Source: Natronococcus sp. CG52 (GTDB lineage: Archaea > Halobacteriota > Halobacteria > Halobacteriales > Natrialbaceae). From it: a DNA stretch of 64,000 nt. Below the pieces are notes generated by a model, which saw only the letters and a list, made by a program, of their open reading frames with translations, did no database searches and was not told where the DNA came from. The translations under genes were made by a program, and so were the position numbers. Below are positions 8,556 to 17,095 of the stretch, piece after piece. Where the stretch lies: the NCBI RefSeq assembly GCF_023913515.1, contig NZ_CP099391.1, forward strand, positions 496,001 through 560,000, written 5' to 3'. Every line of letters begins with the position of its first letter. Positions within the stretch are counted from its first letter, which is position 1.

Positions 8556-9473
8556 ATGCTCGACGAGTTGCTCGGCCGCGCCTCCCTGAAGGAGCGTATC
8601 GACGACCTCGAGGAAAAGAACGAGCGCCTGCGAGAGCGGTACGAGGCTGAATCCGAGCGCCGGTCCGACGCGGTCACGGCCAGACAGGACGCCGAAGAGA
8701 AACAGAACCGGCTCGAGGACCGCATCGCCCAACTCGAGGGCGAACTCGAGCGCACCGACGGCGACGAGGGCGATCTCGGCGTTCGCCGCCGCGAGGAGCT
8801 ACGCGGCGGACGCCTCGCGGACGTCCTCGACCGACTGCAGTCGATCCGAACGGAGCCGGAGGGCGCTCTCACTGCCGGTATCGGCGACGAAGCCGGAATT
8901 CCCGACACCGTCCGAGACGACCTCGAGGACGTGCTGGGCGACCGACTCGCCCTGCTCGACGGCGAGGCTCCCTGTCTCTGCTGCGTGGACGACGCCGGAC
9001 TCGTCTCGGTTGCGCTCGAGTCACCCGTCCGGCCCGCACTCGAGCCGATCTGGGGCGATCGGTTCGAACTCGAGCGCGAGTGGTTCCTGCCGACCGGCCG
9101 CTACGCGCTCGCGCTCGTTCGAGCGGACCTGTTCGCCCTCGGCGTCTACGAGGACGACGAGCGCGTCTCCTATCGCGGCTTCGAGAGCGACGTGAAGGGA
9201 AACCACTCGAAGGGCGGCTTCTCGCAGGCCCGCTTCGAGCGCATTCGCGACGACCAGATCGACGACCACCTCGAGCGCTGTCGCGACGCCATCGCCGAGT
9301 ACGACGGCGACCGACTCTACGTGGTCGGTCAGCGCGGCGTCGTCGACGCGCTTGCAGAAGAGTCGGCGTTCGAACCGGACGCGACCGCGGCCGTCGACGC
9401 GACCGGCGATCCGAAGCCGGCGCTCGAGGACGCCCGTCGCTCGTTCTGGACGACGACGCTGACGGTCATCTGA
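8556..9473 (+). CDS. Vms1/Ankzf1-type peptidyl-tRNA hydrolase
   Basis: 305 residues from ATG 8556; a GTG at 8544 adds four. An N-terminal coiled coil (about 10-75) leads into a release-factor-like VLRF1 domain. The signature KGNHSKGGFSQARFERIRDD (about 215-235) matches the glycine-rich loop and catalytic Gln of the Vms1/Ankzf1 family, the eRF1-like hydrolases that release nascent chains from stalled 60S ribosomes in eukaryotes. A Cys pair (CLCCVDD) lies near residue 145. In archaea a role in ribosome rescue is inferred from the family. It follows the DUF5802 gene closely. Confidence 0.85.
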   Translation: MLDELLGRASLKERIDDLEEKNERLRERYEAESERRSDAVTARQDAEEKQNRLEDRIAQLEGELERTDGDEGDLGVRRREELRGGRLADVLDRLQSIRTEPEGALTAGIGDEAGIPDTVRDDLEDVLGDRLALLDGEAPCLCCVDDAGLVSVALESPVRPALEPIWGDRFELEREWFLPTGRYALALVRADLFALGVYEDDERVSYRGFESDVKGNHSKGGFSQARFERIRDDQIDDHLERCRDAIAEYDGDRLYVVGQRGVVDALAEESAFEPDATAAVDATGDPKPALEDARRSFWTTTLTVI

Positions 9474-9543
9474 GCCACGACAGCGGTTCTCGGCTTCGAC
9501 CGGTATCAGGGGATTCATTAGCGACCCCTCCGAGATTCGAACG

Positions 9544-10260
9544 ATGAGTATCCCGTCGTTCGTCATCGGCATCGCCGGCGGCACGGGCGCCGGAAAGACG
9601 ACGGTCGCGCGCACCGTCGCCGAGACGGTCGGCGAGGCCGTCACGCGGATCCCGGTCGACAACTACTACGAGGACCTCTCCCACCTCGACTATGAGGAAC
9701 GAGCGGAGGTCAACTACGATCATCCCTCGGCGTTCGAGTGGGAGTTGCTCCGCGAACAACTCGACGCGCTTCTCATGGGCCAACCGATCGAGATGCCCCA
9801 GTACGACTTCGAGATTCACAACCGGAAGGACGAGCACGTCAGGGTCGAGCCCTCGGACGTGATCGTCCTCGAGGGAATCTTCTCGCTGTTCGACGAGCAG
9901 ATCCTCGAGATGCTCGACCTCAAGGTGTACGTGATGACCGACGCCGACGTCCGCATCCTGCGGCGGATCGAGCGCGACGTCGTCGACCGCGGGCGCGACC
10001 TCGAGGGCGTCATCGAGCAGTACCTCGAGACGGTCAAACCGATGCACGAGCAGTTCGTCTCGCCGACGAAGAAGAACGCGGACGTGATCATCCCCGAGGG
10101 CGCGAACCGGATGGCGGTCGACCTGCTGGTCGAGAAGGTCGAAGCGGAACTCGTCCCCGGAGAACCGGAGGGCGACGCGGAGCACTCCTTCCCCCTCGAC
10201 GTCGGCGAGGAGCGTTCGACGCGCGTCGAACTCGAGTCTTCCGGTAGACCCGACGACTGA
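9544..10260 (+). CDS. udk: Uridine kinase
   Basis: 238 residues. The Walker A motif GGTGAGKTT is at residues 12-20. The uridine-binding region DNYYEDLSHLDYEERAEVNY and the segment QYDFEIHNRK follow the Udk/phosphoribulokinase family pattern, with the EGIF Walker-B-like strand (about 115-118) and the RRIERDVVDRGRD lid helix. It phosphorylates uridine or cytidine in pyrimidine salvage. The C-terminus carries a 25-residue acidic tail beyond the usual bacterial end, common in halophilic versions. Stands alone on the + strand. Confidence 0.93.
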   Translation: MSIPSFVIGIAGGTGAGKTTVARTVAETVGEAVTRIPVDNYYEDLSHLDYEERAEVNYDHPSAFEWELLREQLDALLMGQPIEMPQYDFEIHNRKDEHVRVEPSDVIVLEGIFSLFDEQILEMLDLKVYVMTDADVRILRRIERDVVDRGRDLEGVIEQYLETVKPMHEQFVSPTKKNADVIIPEGANRMAVDLLVEKVEAELVPGEPEGDAEHSFPLDVGEERSTRVELESSGRPDD

Positions 10261-10339
10261 CCCGTTCGTCCTGTCACGGGTCTGCCAGTCGGTTACCGAG
10301 ATATCTACGATTAAGTAGCCGCTCGCCCGATAGCCCGGT

Positions 10340-11356
10340 ATGCAGATCGCGATTCTCGCCCACGAGAAGTTTCCGGACCGAGCCAAGACCGCTCTGGGAG
10401 TACTGCGCTACGCTGATTACGACGTCGCTGCGGTCCTCGACCGCGACAGCGCCGGCAGCCGGGTCACCGAGTTCGTTCCCGACGTGCAGGACGCGCCGAT
10501 CGTCGAGGGGATGGCCGACGTCGACGCCGACGTCGACGCCCTGCTGATCGGGATCGCGCCGATCGGCGGCGGCTTCGACGAGAGCTGGCGCGACGACGTC
10601 CGGACGGCCCTCGAGAACGGCTGCGACGTGATTTCGGGGCTCCACTACTTCCTCGAGGACGACGAGGAGTTCGTCCGACTGGCCGACGAGAACGGCTGCG
10701 AGCTGTGGGACGTCCGCAAGCCGCCCGAGGATCTGACGGTGAGCCAGGGGATCGCCGACGAGGTCGACGCCGAGGTCATCCTCACCGTCGGCACCGACTG
10801 CTCGGTCGGGAAGATGACCGTCTCGATGGAACTGGCTCGCGACGCCCGCGAGGCCGGCTACGACGCCGCTGTCATCCCGACCGGCCAGACCGGAATTATG
10901 ATCGAGGGCTGGGGCAATCCGGTCGACCGGGTCGTCTCCGACTTCACGGCGGGTTCGGTCGAGGAGATGATCCTCGAGAAGGGCGACGAGCACGACTTCC
11001 TCTTCGTCGAGGGCCAGGGCAGCATCGTCCACCCGGCGTACTCTGCGGTCACCTGCGGCATCCTCCACGGCTCGATGGCCGACCAGCTGATCCTCTGTCA
11101 CGAAGCGGACAAGGAGGCGATCCACGGCTACGAGTCGTTCTCCCTGCCGTCGATCTCGAGCTACGTCGATCTCTACGAGGATCTCGCCGAGCCGGTGTCG
11201 GACGCCACCGTCACTGCGGGCGCGCTCAACACCGCCCACCTCGAGGACGGCGAGGCTCGACAGGCCGTCGACGACTACGTCGAGACGCTCGGCGCGCCGG
11301 CGACCGACGTCATCCGCTTCGGGACAGACGACCTGCTGGAGGCGCTGCTCGAATGA
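10340..11356 (+). CDS. DUF1611 / DgcN-like protein (probable D-glutamate N-acetyltransferase)
   Basis: 338 residues. The N-terminal Rossmann-like domain (1-125) and C-terminal P-loop-like domain with TVGTDCSVGKMTVSMELARD (about 153-172) match the DUF1611 architecture. In marine bacteria this family is described as DgcN, which acetylates D-glutamate as part of D-Glu catabolism. The next gene overlaps by four bases (ATGA) and encodes an enolase-superfamily epimerase of DgcA type, which supports the assignment. The role in an archaeon is inferred; cofactor and substrate have not been read from the sequence. Confidence 0.8.
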   Translation: MQIAILAHEKFPDRAKTALGVLRYADYDVAAVLDRDSAGSRVTEFVPDVQDAPIVEGMADVDADVDALLIGIAPIGGGFDESWRDDVRTALENGCDVISGLHYFLEDDEEFVRLADENGCELWDVRKPPEDLTVSQGIADEVDAEVILTVGTDCSVGKMTVSMELARDAREAGYDAAVIPTGQTGIMIEGWGNPVDRVVSDFTAGSVEEMILEKGDEHDFLFVEGQGSIVHPAYSAVTCGILHGSMADQLILCHEADKEAIHGYESFSLPSISSYVDLYEDLAEPVSDATVTAGALNTAHLEDGEARQAVDDYVETLGAPATDVIRFGTDDLLEALLE

Positions 11357-12393
11357 CGCTCGCGACCGACTTCGAACGGCGAACGCTCCCGCTCGAGTTC
11401 CCGTTCGGCATCTCCCGGGGAACGGCGACCGACGCCGAGATCGTCTTCGTCACGATCGAGGACGAGGACGGGACCGTCGGCGTCGGCGGCGCCGGACCGT
11501 CCGCCCACTACGGCGAGACGCCCGAGACGGTCGCGGCGGTCCTTCCCGACCTTCTCGCGGTCGTCGAGGAGATCGGGGACCCCCACCAGCTCGAGCGGAT
11601 CGAACGCCGCATGCGCGAGACGGTTCGGCGGAACCCGGCCGCTCGTTGCGCCGTCAGCATCGCCGTCCACGACCTCGTCGCGAAGCGTCTCGACGAGCCG
11701 CTGTACCGGTACTGGGGGCTGGATCCGGCGGAGACGCTCGAGACCTCCTACACCATCGGCATCGACGATCTCGAGACGATGCGCGAGAAGACCGAAACTG
11801 CGCTCGAGCGCGGCCACGGAACGCTGAAGGTCAAACTCGGCACCGATCGCGACGTCGAGATCGTCCGGACGATCCGCTCGGTCGCGCCCGACGTCCGCCT
11901 GTTCGTCGACGCGAACGAGGCCTGGACGCCCCGCGAGGCCGTCGGGAAGATCGACCGACTCGCCGAGTTCGACCTCGAGTTCGTCGAGCAGCCCGTCGCC
12001 GCCGAAGACCCCGAGGGACTGCGGTTCGTCTACGAGCGCTCGTCGCTGCCGATCGCGGCCGACGAGTCCTGCATCACGCTCGAGGACGTTCCGCGGATCG
12101 CCGACCGGTGTGACATCGCGAACCTGAAACTGATGAAGTGCGGCGGGCTGCTGGAGGCGAAGCGGATGATCCACGCGGCTCGCGCCCACGGCCTCGAGGT
12201 GATGTGCGGTTGTATGAACGAGTCCAACGCCTCCATCGCGGCGGCCTGTCACCTCGCGCCGCTGCTCGACTACGCCGACCTCGACGGCTCGCTTCTGCTC
12301 GACGAGGATCCCTACGCGGGCGTCCCGATGCCGGACGGCGAGATCGATCTCGCGGGCCTCGAGCGGGCCGGCACCGGTGCGGTGCTCGAGTGA
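11353..12393 (+). CDS. Enolase-superfamily epimerase, DgcA / dipeptide-epimerase-like
   Basis: 346 residues, start ATG overlapping the upstream stop. Muconate-lactonizing-enzyme fold: capping domain (1-120), then a barrel with the catalytic KVKLG lysine, metal ligands in DANEAW, VEQP and ADESC, and the second lysine in NLKLMKCGG. Members of this group are annotated as L-Ala-D/L-Glu epimerase, but beside DUF1611 the fitting role is DgcA, which racemises N-acetyl-D-Glu to the L form. The alternative is a muropeptide-type dipeptide epimerase, less likely because archaea lack murein. Confidence 0.82.
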   Translation: MTLATDFERRTLPLEFPFGISRGTATDAEIVFVTIEDEDGTVGVGGAGPSAHYGETPETVAAVLPDLLAVVEEIGDPHQLERIERRMRETVRRNPAARCAVSIAVHDLVAKRLDEPLYRYWGLDPAETLETSYTIGIDDLETMREKTETALERGHGTLKVKLGTDRDVEIVRTIRSVAPDVRLFVDANEAWTPREAVGKIDRLAEFDLEFVEQPVAAEDPEGLRFVYERSSLPIAADESCITLEDVPRIADRCDIANLKLMKCGGLLEAKRMIHAARAHGLEVMCGCMNESNASIAAACHLAPLLDYADLDGSLLLDEDPYAGVPMPDGEIDLAGLERAGTGAVLE

Positions 12394-12463
12394 CGGAGTC
12401 GGCGGTCCTGGTACCACGACCCTCAGAAGCGTTATCCGTGCACTGGCCGTACGATCGTTTGTA

Positions 12464-12658
12464 ATGGCGAAAGGTAACGTTGATTTCTTCAACGACACAG
12501 GCGGCTACGGTTTCATTTCGACGGACGACGCGGACGATGACGTATTCTTCCACATGGAAGACGTCGGCGGCCCGGACCTCGAAGAGGGACAGGAGATCGA
12601 ATTCGATATCGAACAGGCCCCCAAGGGTCCCCGCGCGACGAACGTCGTCCGCAACTAA
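12464..12658 (+). CDS. cspA: Cold-shock domain protein
   Basis: 64 residues, a single OB-fold cold-shock domain. RNP1-like GGYGFIS and RNP2-like DDVFFHM motifs are present, with the opening MAKGNVDFFNDTGGYGF in place of the bacterial KWFN. Normal family length. Binds single-stranded RNA or DNA and probably acts as an RNA chaperone. It is a stand-alone gene 70 bases after the epimerase and is followed by a strong terminator-like hairpin with a T run. Confidence 0.95.
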   Translation: MAKGNVDFFNDTGGYGFISTDDADDDVFFHMEDVGGPDLEEGQEIEFDIEQAPKGPRATNVVRN

Positions 12659-12672
12659 TCGCGGATACCCAC

Positions 12673-12716
12673 GTCAGAGTCACCGTGCGGCGACTCTGAC
12701 CGACGGTCCAGTTTTT
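12673..12716 (+). terminator. Hairpin plus T-tract after cspA
   Basis: A perfect 9-base inverted repeat, GTCAGAGTC (12673-12681) and GACTCTGAC (12692-12700), is followed by TTTTT at 12712-12716, 15 bases after the cspA stop. Oligo-T alone is usually enough for archaeal termination; the stem may also protect the mRNA 3' end. Confidence 0.65.
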
Positions 12717-12725
12717 AGTGATATT

Positions 12726-13069
12726 ACGCGTCTAGACGGTTCTGTCCGCGGATTTTGTCGCCGATCAGTACCGCGAGCAGGTCGCCCAGTTCGCGAGAAG
12801 GAGACAGCCGACGACCGCGAGCATGGCGATCAGGATGGCGCGTCGCTCCCCGTACCGATCGGCCAGCATCCGCTCGGGTACTGGCTGATCGCGTACGCCA
12901 GCCGCATCCCCGTCATCGCCGTTCCGACGAGCGCGTTCGAAACGTCGAACTCGGCGACGATCTCGGGGACGACCCGACTGACGGCCAGCCGACCGACTGT
13001 GATCACGAAAAACGCCAGGATACAGAGCAACAGCACCGTCTCGCGATAGCGCCATTCGGCGAGTCCCAT
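12726..13069 (-). pseudogene. Truncated MFS transporter remnant
   Basis: From ATG 13069 the frame reads as the first helices of a major facilitator protein (ETVLLLCILAFFVITVGRLA, then AEFDVSNALVGTAMTGMRLA and AISQYPSG). The A-loop motif continues in another frame as LADRYGERRAILIAMLAVVG. After LLLANW the protein is lost; a third frame then gives a plausible C-terminus (GDLLAVLIGDKIRGQNRLDA) ending at 12726. A full MFS protein has about 400 residues, so most of the gene is deleted and at least one frameshift has occurred. Confidence 0.7.
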
Positions 13070-13249
13070 CGAATCGTTCGGTGGCGCTTTACCGCGGTCC
13101 TCGTACTACCTGTCGAACCCGGAGAACGCGTCGGGTACCCGGGCTCCGAGATTCGAGAGGCATTCGCACTCCGCTCGACACAGCCACGGCGACTGTCGCG
13201 TTCATCGCCAATATGGTTTAACAGGATCGTTACCCTGAGAGATTCAGGC

Positions 13250-14224
13250 ATGACCGGCAGTCACGACAGTTCGAGACTCTCTCGACGGGTGCTGTTACAG
13301 GCCACGGGCGGGACGATCGCGCTCTCGAGCGCCGGGATCGCGGGCGCGAGCGGAACCGACGACTCGAGCGGACGGCTCTCCCGGCGATGCCCCGACGCGA
13401 CGCTGCAACCGAGCATGGGACACTGCGAGGGCGCGAGTGTGGAGGGCTGTGCGGACGACCATCCCGCCACGGTAGCGCTCCGGGAAGAGGTCCAGGAGAC
13501 GCTCGAGACCCGGTATCCCGACGTCGGCGCGCTGATCGACGCGGGGTTCAAGCCGTACTTCGATACACTCGACGGCGAGGACGACGGCTGGTCTCACTGG
13601 TTGAATCCGGAGTACATCGGCGACGACACCCTCCTGGATCCCGAGCGACCGGAGTCGGTGCTCGTCGACAACCAGTCCTGGCGCTCGATCGGCGTCATGT
13701 TCATCGCGACTCGCGACGGCGAACCGATCGATCCGCCGCCGGCGGTGTACGACGCTGACGGCGATAGCGAGTCTCCAGACGACGGTCACGAGCACGACCG
13801 AGATCCCGATGACGACCACGATCACGAGAACGGGCACGGCCACGATCAGGACGACGACCACCACGACTATCCTGAGGGCGATCCGGACCGCTGCTCACCG
13901 TGGCACTACCACGCCGGGCTTCCGGGCCGATTCGCGTGGTGGTACTACCAGCAGGCCTACGAGGGGGCTTTCAGAGAGGGCGACCTCCAACTCCCCTGTC
14001 GCACGCCCTGTCTGATGCACGTCTGGGCGGTCGACCACCCCGGCGGAGCGTACGCACACGACGGTCCGCCGGCCGCGTCTCGCGACGACGAACCCGCCGA
14101 GGACCCCGGATTCGAAGACGCGGAACCTGGCGAGGACGAACTCGGCTGGGACGTGCTGCCGGACGAGGTCGCCCCCGACCGGAAGCCGGACGAGTTCTCG
14201 ATCCCCGGGCGGCCGGGACCATAG
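13250..14224 (+). CDS. Tat-exported His/Asp-rich protein
   Basis: 324 residues beginning with a twin-arginine signal (SRLSRRVLLQATGGTIALSS). The mature part has a conserved-looking core (LIDAGFKPYFDTLDGEDDGW, then SWRSIGVMFIATRDGEPIDP). A roughly 45-residue insert dominated by His and Asp (around 182-222) follows, then CSPWHYHAGLPGRFAWWYYQ and an acidic tail. Several Cys (CPDA, GHCEG, GCADD, CRTPC) could form disulfides. The His/Asp stretch suggests metal binding outside the cytoplasm. Family not recognised. Confidence 0.75.
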   Translation: MTGSHDSSRLSRRVLLQATGGTIALSSAGIAGASGTDDSSGRLSRRCPDATLQPSMGHCEGASVEGCADDHPATVALREEVQETLETRYPDVGALIDAGFKPYFDTLDGEDDGWSHWLNPEYIGDDTLLDPERPESVLVDNQSWRSIGVMFIATRDGEPIDPPPAVYDADGDSESPDDGHEHDRDPDDDHDHENGHGHDQDDDHHDYPEGDPDRCSPWHYHAGLPGRFAWWYYQQAYEGAFREGDLQLPCRTPCLMHVWAVDHPGGAYAHDGPPAASRDDEPAEDPGFEDAEPGEDELGWDVLPDEVAPDRKPDEFSIPGRPGP

Positions 14225-14249
14225 GGCGACTCGAGTCTCGAGACCCGAA

Positions 14250-14696
14250 TCAGGCTCTCCACGACTCGAGCGCGGCCAGGACCTGCGCCGTCGCCTCCGT
14301 AACCGACGACTCGTCGGTGTCGATCCCGAGGTCCGGATTCGGCGGCTCGAACTCCCGGTAGATGACGTGGACGCCCCGCTCGTCGATCGATTCCCGTCGA
14401 TTCCGGTTCCGCTCGAGACAGGTCTCGAGAGTCGCGGTCACGAGGACGAATCGGACCTCATCGAGCGTGCGAAACCGTTCCTGCCAGCGCCGCCGGTAGA
14501 AGGTGCCGTCGACGAGCCAGAGCACGTCGTCGGGTCCCTCGGCGACGCGTTCTGACAGTCGCTCGTAGGTGCGACTCGAGAAGTCGTCGGAGTGGAGCAG
14601 TCGCGTCGGCTCGTCGCGGCTCTCGAGTCGACGGTCGACGCGGGTCGCGATGGTCGTCTTTCCCGCACCGGGCGGCCCGCAAATAACGACGATCAC
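14250..14696 (-). CDS. Small P-loop kinase-like ATPase
   Basis: 148 residues. The Walker A motif GPPGAGKTT is at 7-15. HSDDFSSRTYE and the strand VLWLVDGTFYRRRWQERF resemble the PSTK/KTI12 and adenylylsulfate-kinase branch of P-loop kinases, followed by a lid-like ETCLERNRNRRES. Short but apparently complete. It could phosphorylate a small metabolite or an RNA-linked group; the substrate is not evident. No partner gene is adjacent on the same strand. Confidence 0.75.
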   Translation of the reverse strand: MIVVICGPPGAGKTTIATRVDRRLESRDEPTRLLHSDDFSSRTYERLSERVAEGPDDVLWLVDGTFYRRRWQERFRTLDEVRFVLVTATLETCLERNRNRRESIDERGVHVIYREFEPPNPDLGIDTDESSVTEATAQVLAALESWRA

Positions 14697-14774
14697 GACC
14701 TCGAGTAGGAACCGACCGCCGTAACGTGCTCGGATTCGTGCCGGTCGGAAACGAAGGGGGACGATCGGCGCGGT

Positions 14775-15812
14775 TCACTCCCAGTCGATATCCTCGCTGC
14801 GACTCGAGTCCCGAAGGATGAACGGTCCGATCGCCAGCGTCCGCTTCGCCATCGTTCCGATCCGGAGGACGAACGCGACCAGCAGGAGAAACGGCGTGAC
14901 GGCGACCGTCGCCGCCGTCACGACGACCCAGGTGACGGTATCGACGCCGAGTACCGTTCCGGTGATGGCTTCGGCATCGAAAAAGAGCAACATCGACATC
15001 GCGACGACCAGTGCGGGCACCGAGACGTACATCATCGCCCGCGAGAGGTTGATCAGCTCCCACTGGAAGTACAGCGTCTTGAAGTGCTCGCGGGCGAGTC
15101 CGAACAGCTTCAGCGCCTCGAGGAGATCGTCGTAGGCTTCCCGGGCCTCGTCGGTGAACGACTCCGTGTGAACGTTCTGGATCCGGCGAGCACGGAAGAT
15201 CTTCCAGGAGTAGTTGTAATCCAGCGCCGCCTTGAGGACGTCGTAGGTGCCGAACTGGGCGTCGGCCAGATCGTCGCGGATCGAGTCGGCGTGGGTCGTG
15301 AGGTTGTCGACGAAGTCGTCGACGCGCCCCTCGAACTCCTCGTCGCGGCTGTCGGCGACGGCGTCGCGAAACTCCGAAGCGCGATCCTGGGAGGCGGCGA
15401 CGATCGCCTGCATGAACGATGCCGGTTCGGGCGGGCTAATCTGCGCGTCGATCACGTCCTCGACGTCCTCGTGAAAGTCGAGCGACCCCTCGAGTCGCTC
15501 GCGCTGATCGTCGACGGCACCCAGTTCCTGGGAGAGCACGAGCTGGTTGATCGTCAGGACGAGGGTGACGCCGGTGATGATCGCGGTCACGAGCGCCTGG
15601 AAGAGGAAGTGAACCGGCTCTTTCACGGCCATGAGCCCCCGGAGGGAAACCGGACTGAGTTCGCTCAGTACGAGTAGACCGACGAAGACGAACGCCATGA
15701 GGCCGGCGGTTACGACCCACCGGTTCGCGTTGAGAAGCAACCACAGCTTCCACGTCGAATCTTCGCTCCGCTCGGCCATCGTATCGTCGGGCTGCGAACT
15801 GTCGCTGCTCAT
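14775..15812 (-). CDS. Four-helix membrane protein, paralogue 1 of 3
   Basis: 345 residues from MSSDSSQ. Predicted layout: charged N-terminus, two membrane helices (about 32-52 and 70-92), a 150-residue helical soluble domain, two more helices (about 255-277 and 290-318), and a conserved end LAIGPFILRDSSRSEDIDWE. Shared segments with the two neighbouring genes are NQLVLSQELG after helix 2, the FGTYDVLKAALDYNYSWKIF region and AREHFKTLYFQWELINLSRA. Family not recognised; it may form an oligomeric membrane complex. The next paralogue starts divergently 230 bases away. Confidence 0.8.
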   Translation of the reverse strand: MSSDSSQPDDTMAERSEDSTWKLWLLLNANRWVVTAGLMAFVFVGLLVLSELSPVSLRGLMAVKEPVHFLFQALVTAIITGVTLVLTINQLVLSQELGAVDDQRERLEGSLDFHEDVEDVIDAQISPPEPASFMQAIVAASQDRASEFRDAVADSRDEEFEGRVDDFVDNLTTHADSIRDDLADAQFGTYDVLKAALDYNYSWKIFRARRIQNVHTESFTDEAREAYDDLLEALKLFGLAREHFKTLYFQWELINLSRAMMYVSVPALVVAMSMLLFFDAEAITGTVLGVDTVTWVVVTAATVAVTPFLLLVAFVLRIGTMAKRTLAIGPFILRDSSRSEDIDWE

Positions 15813-16041
15813 CGGACGGACTCGAACTACGATACCGACCGGCAAATACGCACGGCCGGCGGTCGCTCTCGGTCGATACGCGGTCGAGACGGACCGACGA
15901 CACGGATCGTCTCCGTTCTGCCGTCTCAGTTACCGATCAGTCGACGCTCGCAAACGGTAGCCGACCGGTAGCGTGCGTTCGGTCCAACGGTGATTCGCAA
16001 ACAAAAGCACTTCTACGGGGGGTCTGGTAACGTATCGCTGT

Positions 16042-17088
16042 ATGACTGAGTCCGGCTGGAGTGACGAGACGGCCAGCACCATCGAAGACCGCGTCCGCGG
16101 CGGTCGCCTGATGGTCTGGTTCCTGGTTCGAGGGAACCGTCTGGTTGTCGCCAGCGTGATGGTGTTAGTCGCGTACGCGATACTGATCGCTCTCGGCGAG
16201 TTCGGTCCGGGTTCTATCTCGAAACTCTTCGAACCCGATCCGGTGTTCGCGCTGTTCACGCCGATCGTTATCGGCATCATCATGGGTGTCAGCCTGGTCC
16301 TGACGTTCAACCAGCTCGTGCTCTCCCGGGAACTGGGTCCCGTCGGCGACCAGCGCGATCGGATGGCGGAGGCGATGGACTTCCGCCGGGACGTCGAGGA
16401 AGCCGTCGGACGGGAAACCAGTCCCCCGGAGCCGTCGACGTTCCTGCGCGGCCTCGTCGAGAAGACCGGCGAGCACGCGAGCCAGATTCTCGACCGCCTC
16501 GACGAGGAGCCCGCTCTCGATGACGACGCGCGGTCCGACGTCGCCGGGTACGCCGAAGGGGTTCGCGACGACGCCGAGAGAGTCACCGAGGACCTCAAGG
16601 GCCAACAGTTCGGGACGTTCGAAGTCGTGGCAGCGGCCCTCGAGTACAACTACTCCTGGAAGATCTACATCGGACGGCGAGTTCGAAACCGCCACGCGGA
16701 CGTCCTCTCGGAGGAGACCATCGAGTCGATCGACAGGCTGCTCGAGGACCTCCAGTTCTTCGGGCCGGCCCGCGAGCACTTCAAGACGCTGTACTTCCGG
16801 TGGGAGATCATCAACATCTCGCGGGCGCTGGTGGTCATCTCCCTGCCCGCGCTGGCGGTCGCCGCCTACATGATCCTGATCTTCGAGACGGGCGACGTCG
16901 CCGGTTCGGTCGCCGGCGTCGACAGCGGACTGCTCGTCGTCGGACTCGCGTTCGCGATCGGCGTGATGCCGTTCTCGATCTTCCTCTCGTACATCCTCCG
17001 GATCGTCACCGTCGCGAAGTGGACGCTCGCGATCGGTCCGTTCATCCTGCGAGAGACCGACCGCGGTTCGGACATCGAGTGGGAGTAA
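16042..17088 (+). CDS. Four-helix membrane protein, paralogue 2 of 3
   Basis: 348 residues with the same architecture as its neighbours and closest to paralogue 1. Shared landmarks are NQLVLSRELGPVGDQRDRM, FGTFEVVAAALEYNYSWKIY, AREHFKTLYFRWEIINISRA and a C-terminal LAIGPFILRETDRGSDIEWE. The helical middle domain is the most divergent part. It is divergent from paralogue 1 and convergent with paralogue 3 (stop codons about ten bases apart), so the three genes are transcribed separately rather than as an operon. Local duplication followed by divergence is the simplest history. Confidence 0.8.
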   Translation: MTESGWSDETASTIEDRVRGGRLMVWFLVRGNRLVVASVMVLVAYAILIALGEFGPGSISKLFEPDPVFALFTPIVIGIIMGVSLVLTFNQLVLSRELGPVGDQRDRMAEAMDFRRDVEEAVGRETSPPEPSTFLRGLVEKTGEHASQILDRLDEEPALDDDARSDVAGYAEGVRDDAERVTEDLKGQQFGTFEVVAAALEYNYSWKIYIGRRVRNRHADVLSEETIESIDRLLEDLQFFGPAREHFKTLYFRWEIINISRALVVISLPALAVAAYMILIFETGDVAGSVAGVDSGLLVVGLAFAIGVMPFSIFLSYILRIVTVAKWTLAIGPFILRETDRGSDIEWE

Positions 17089-17095
17089 CGTTTCG

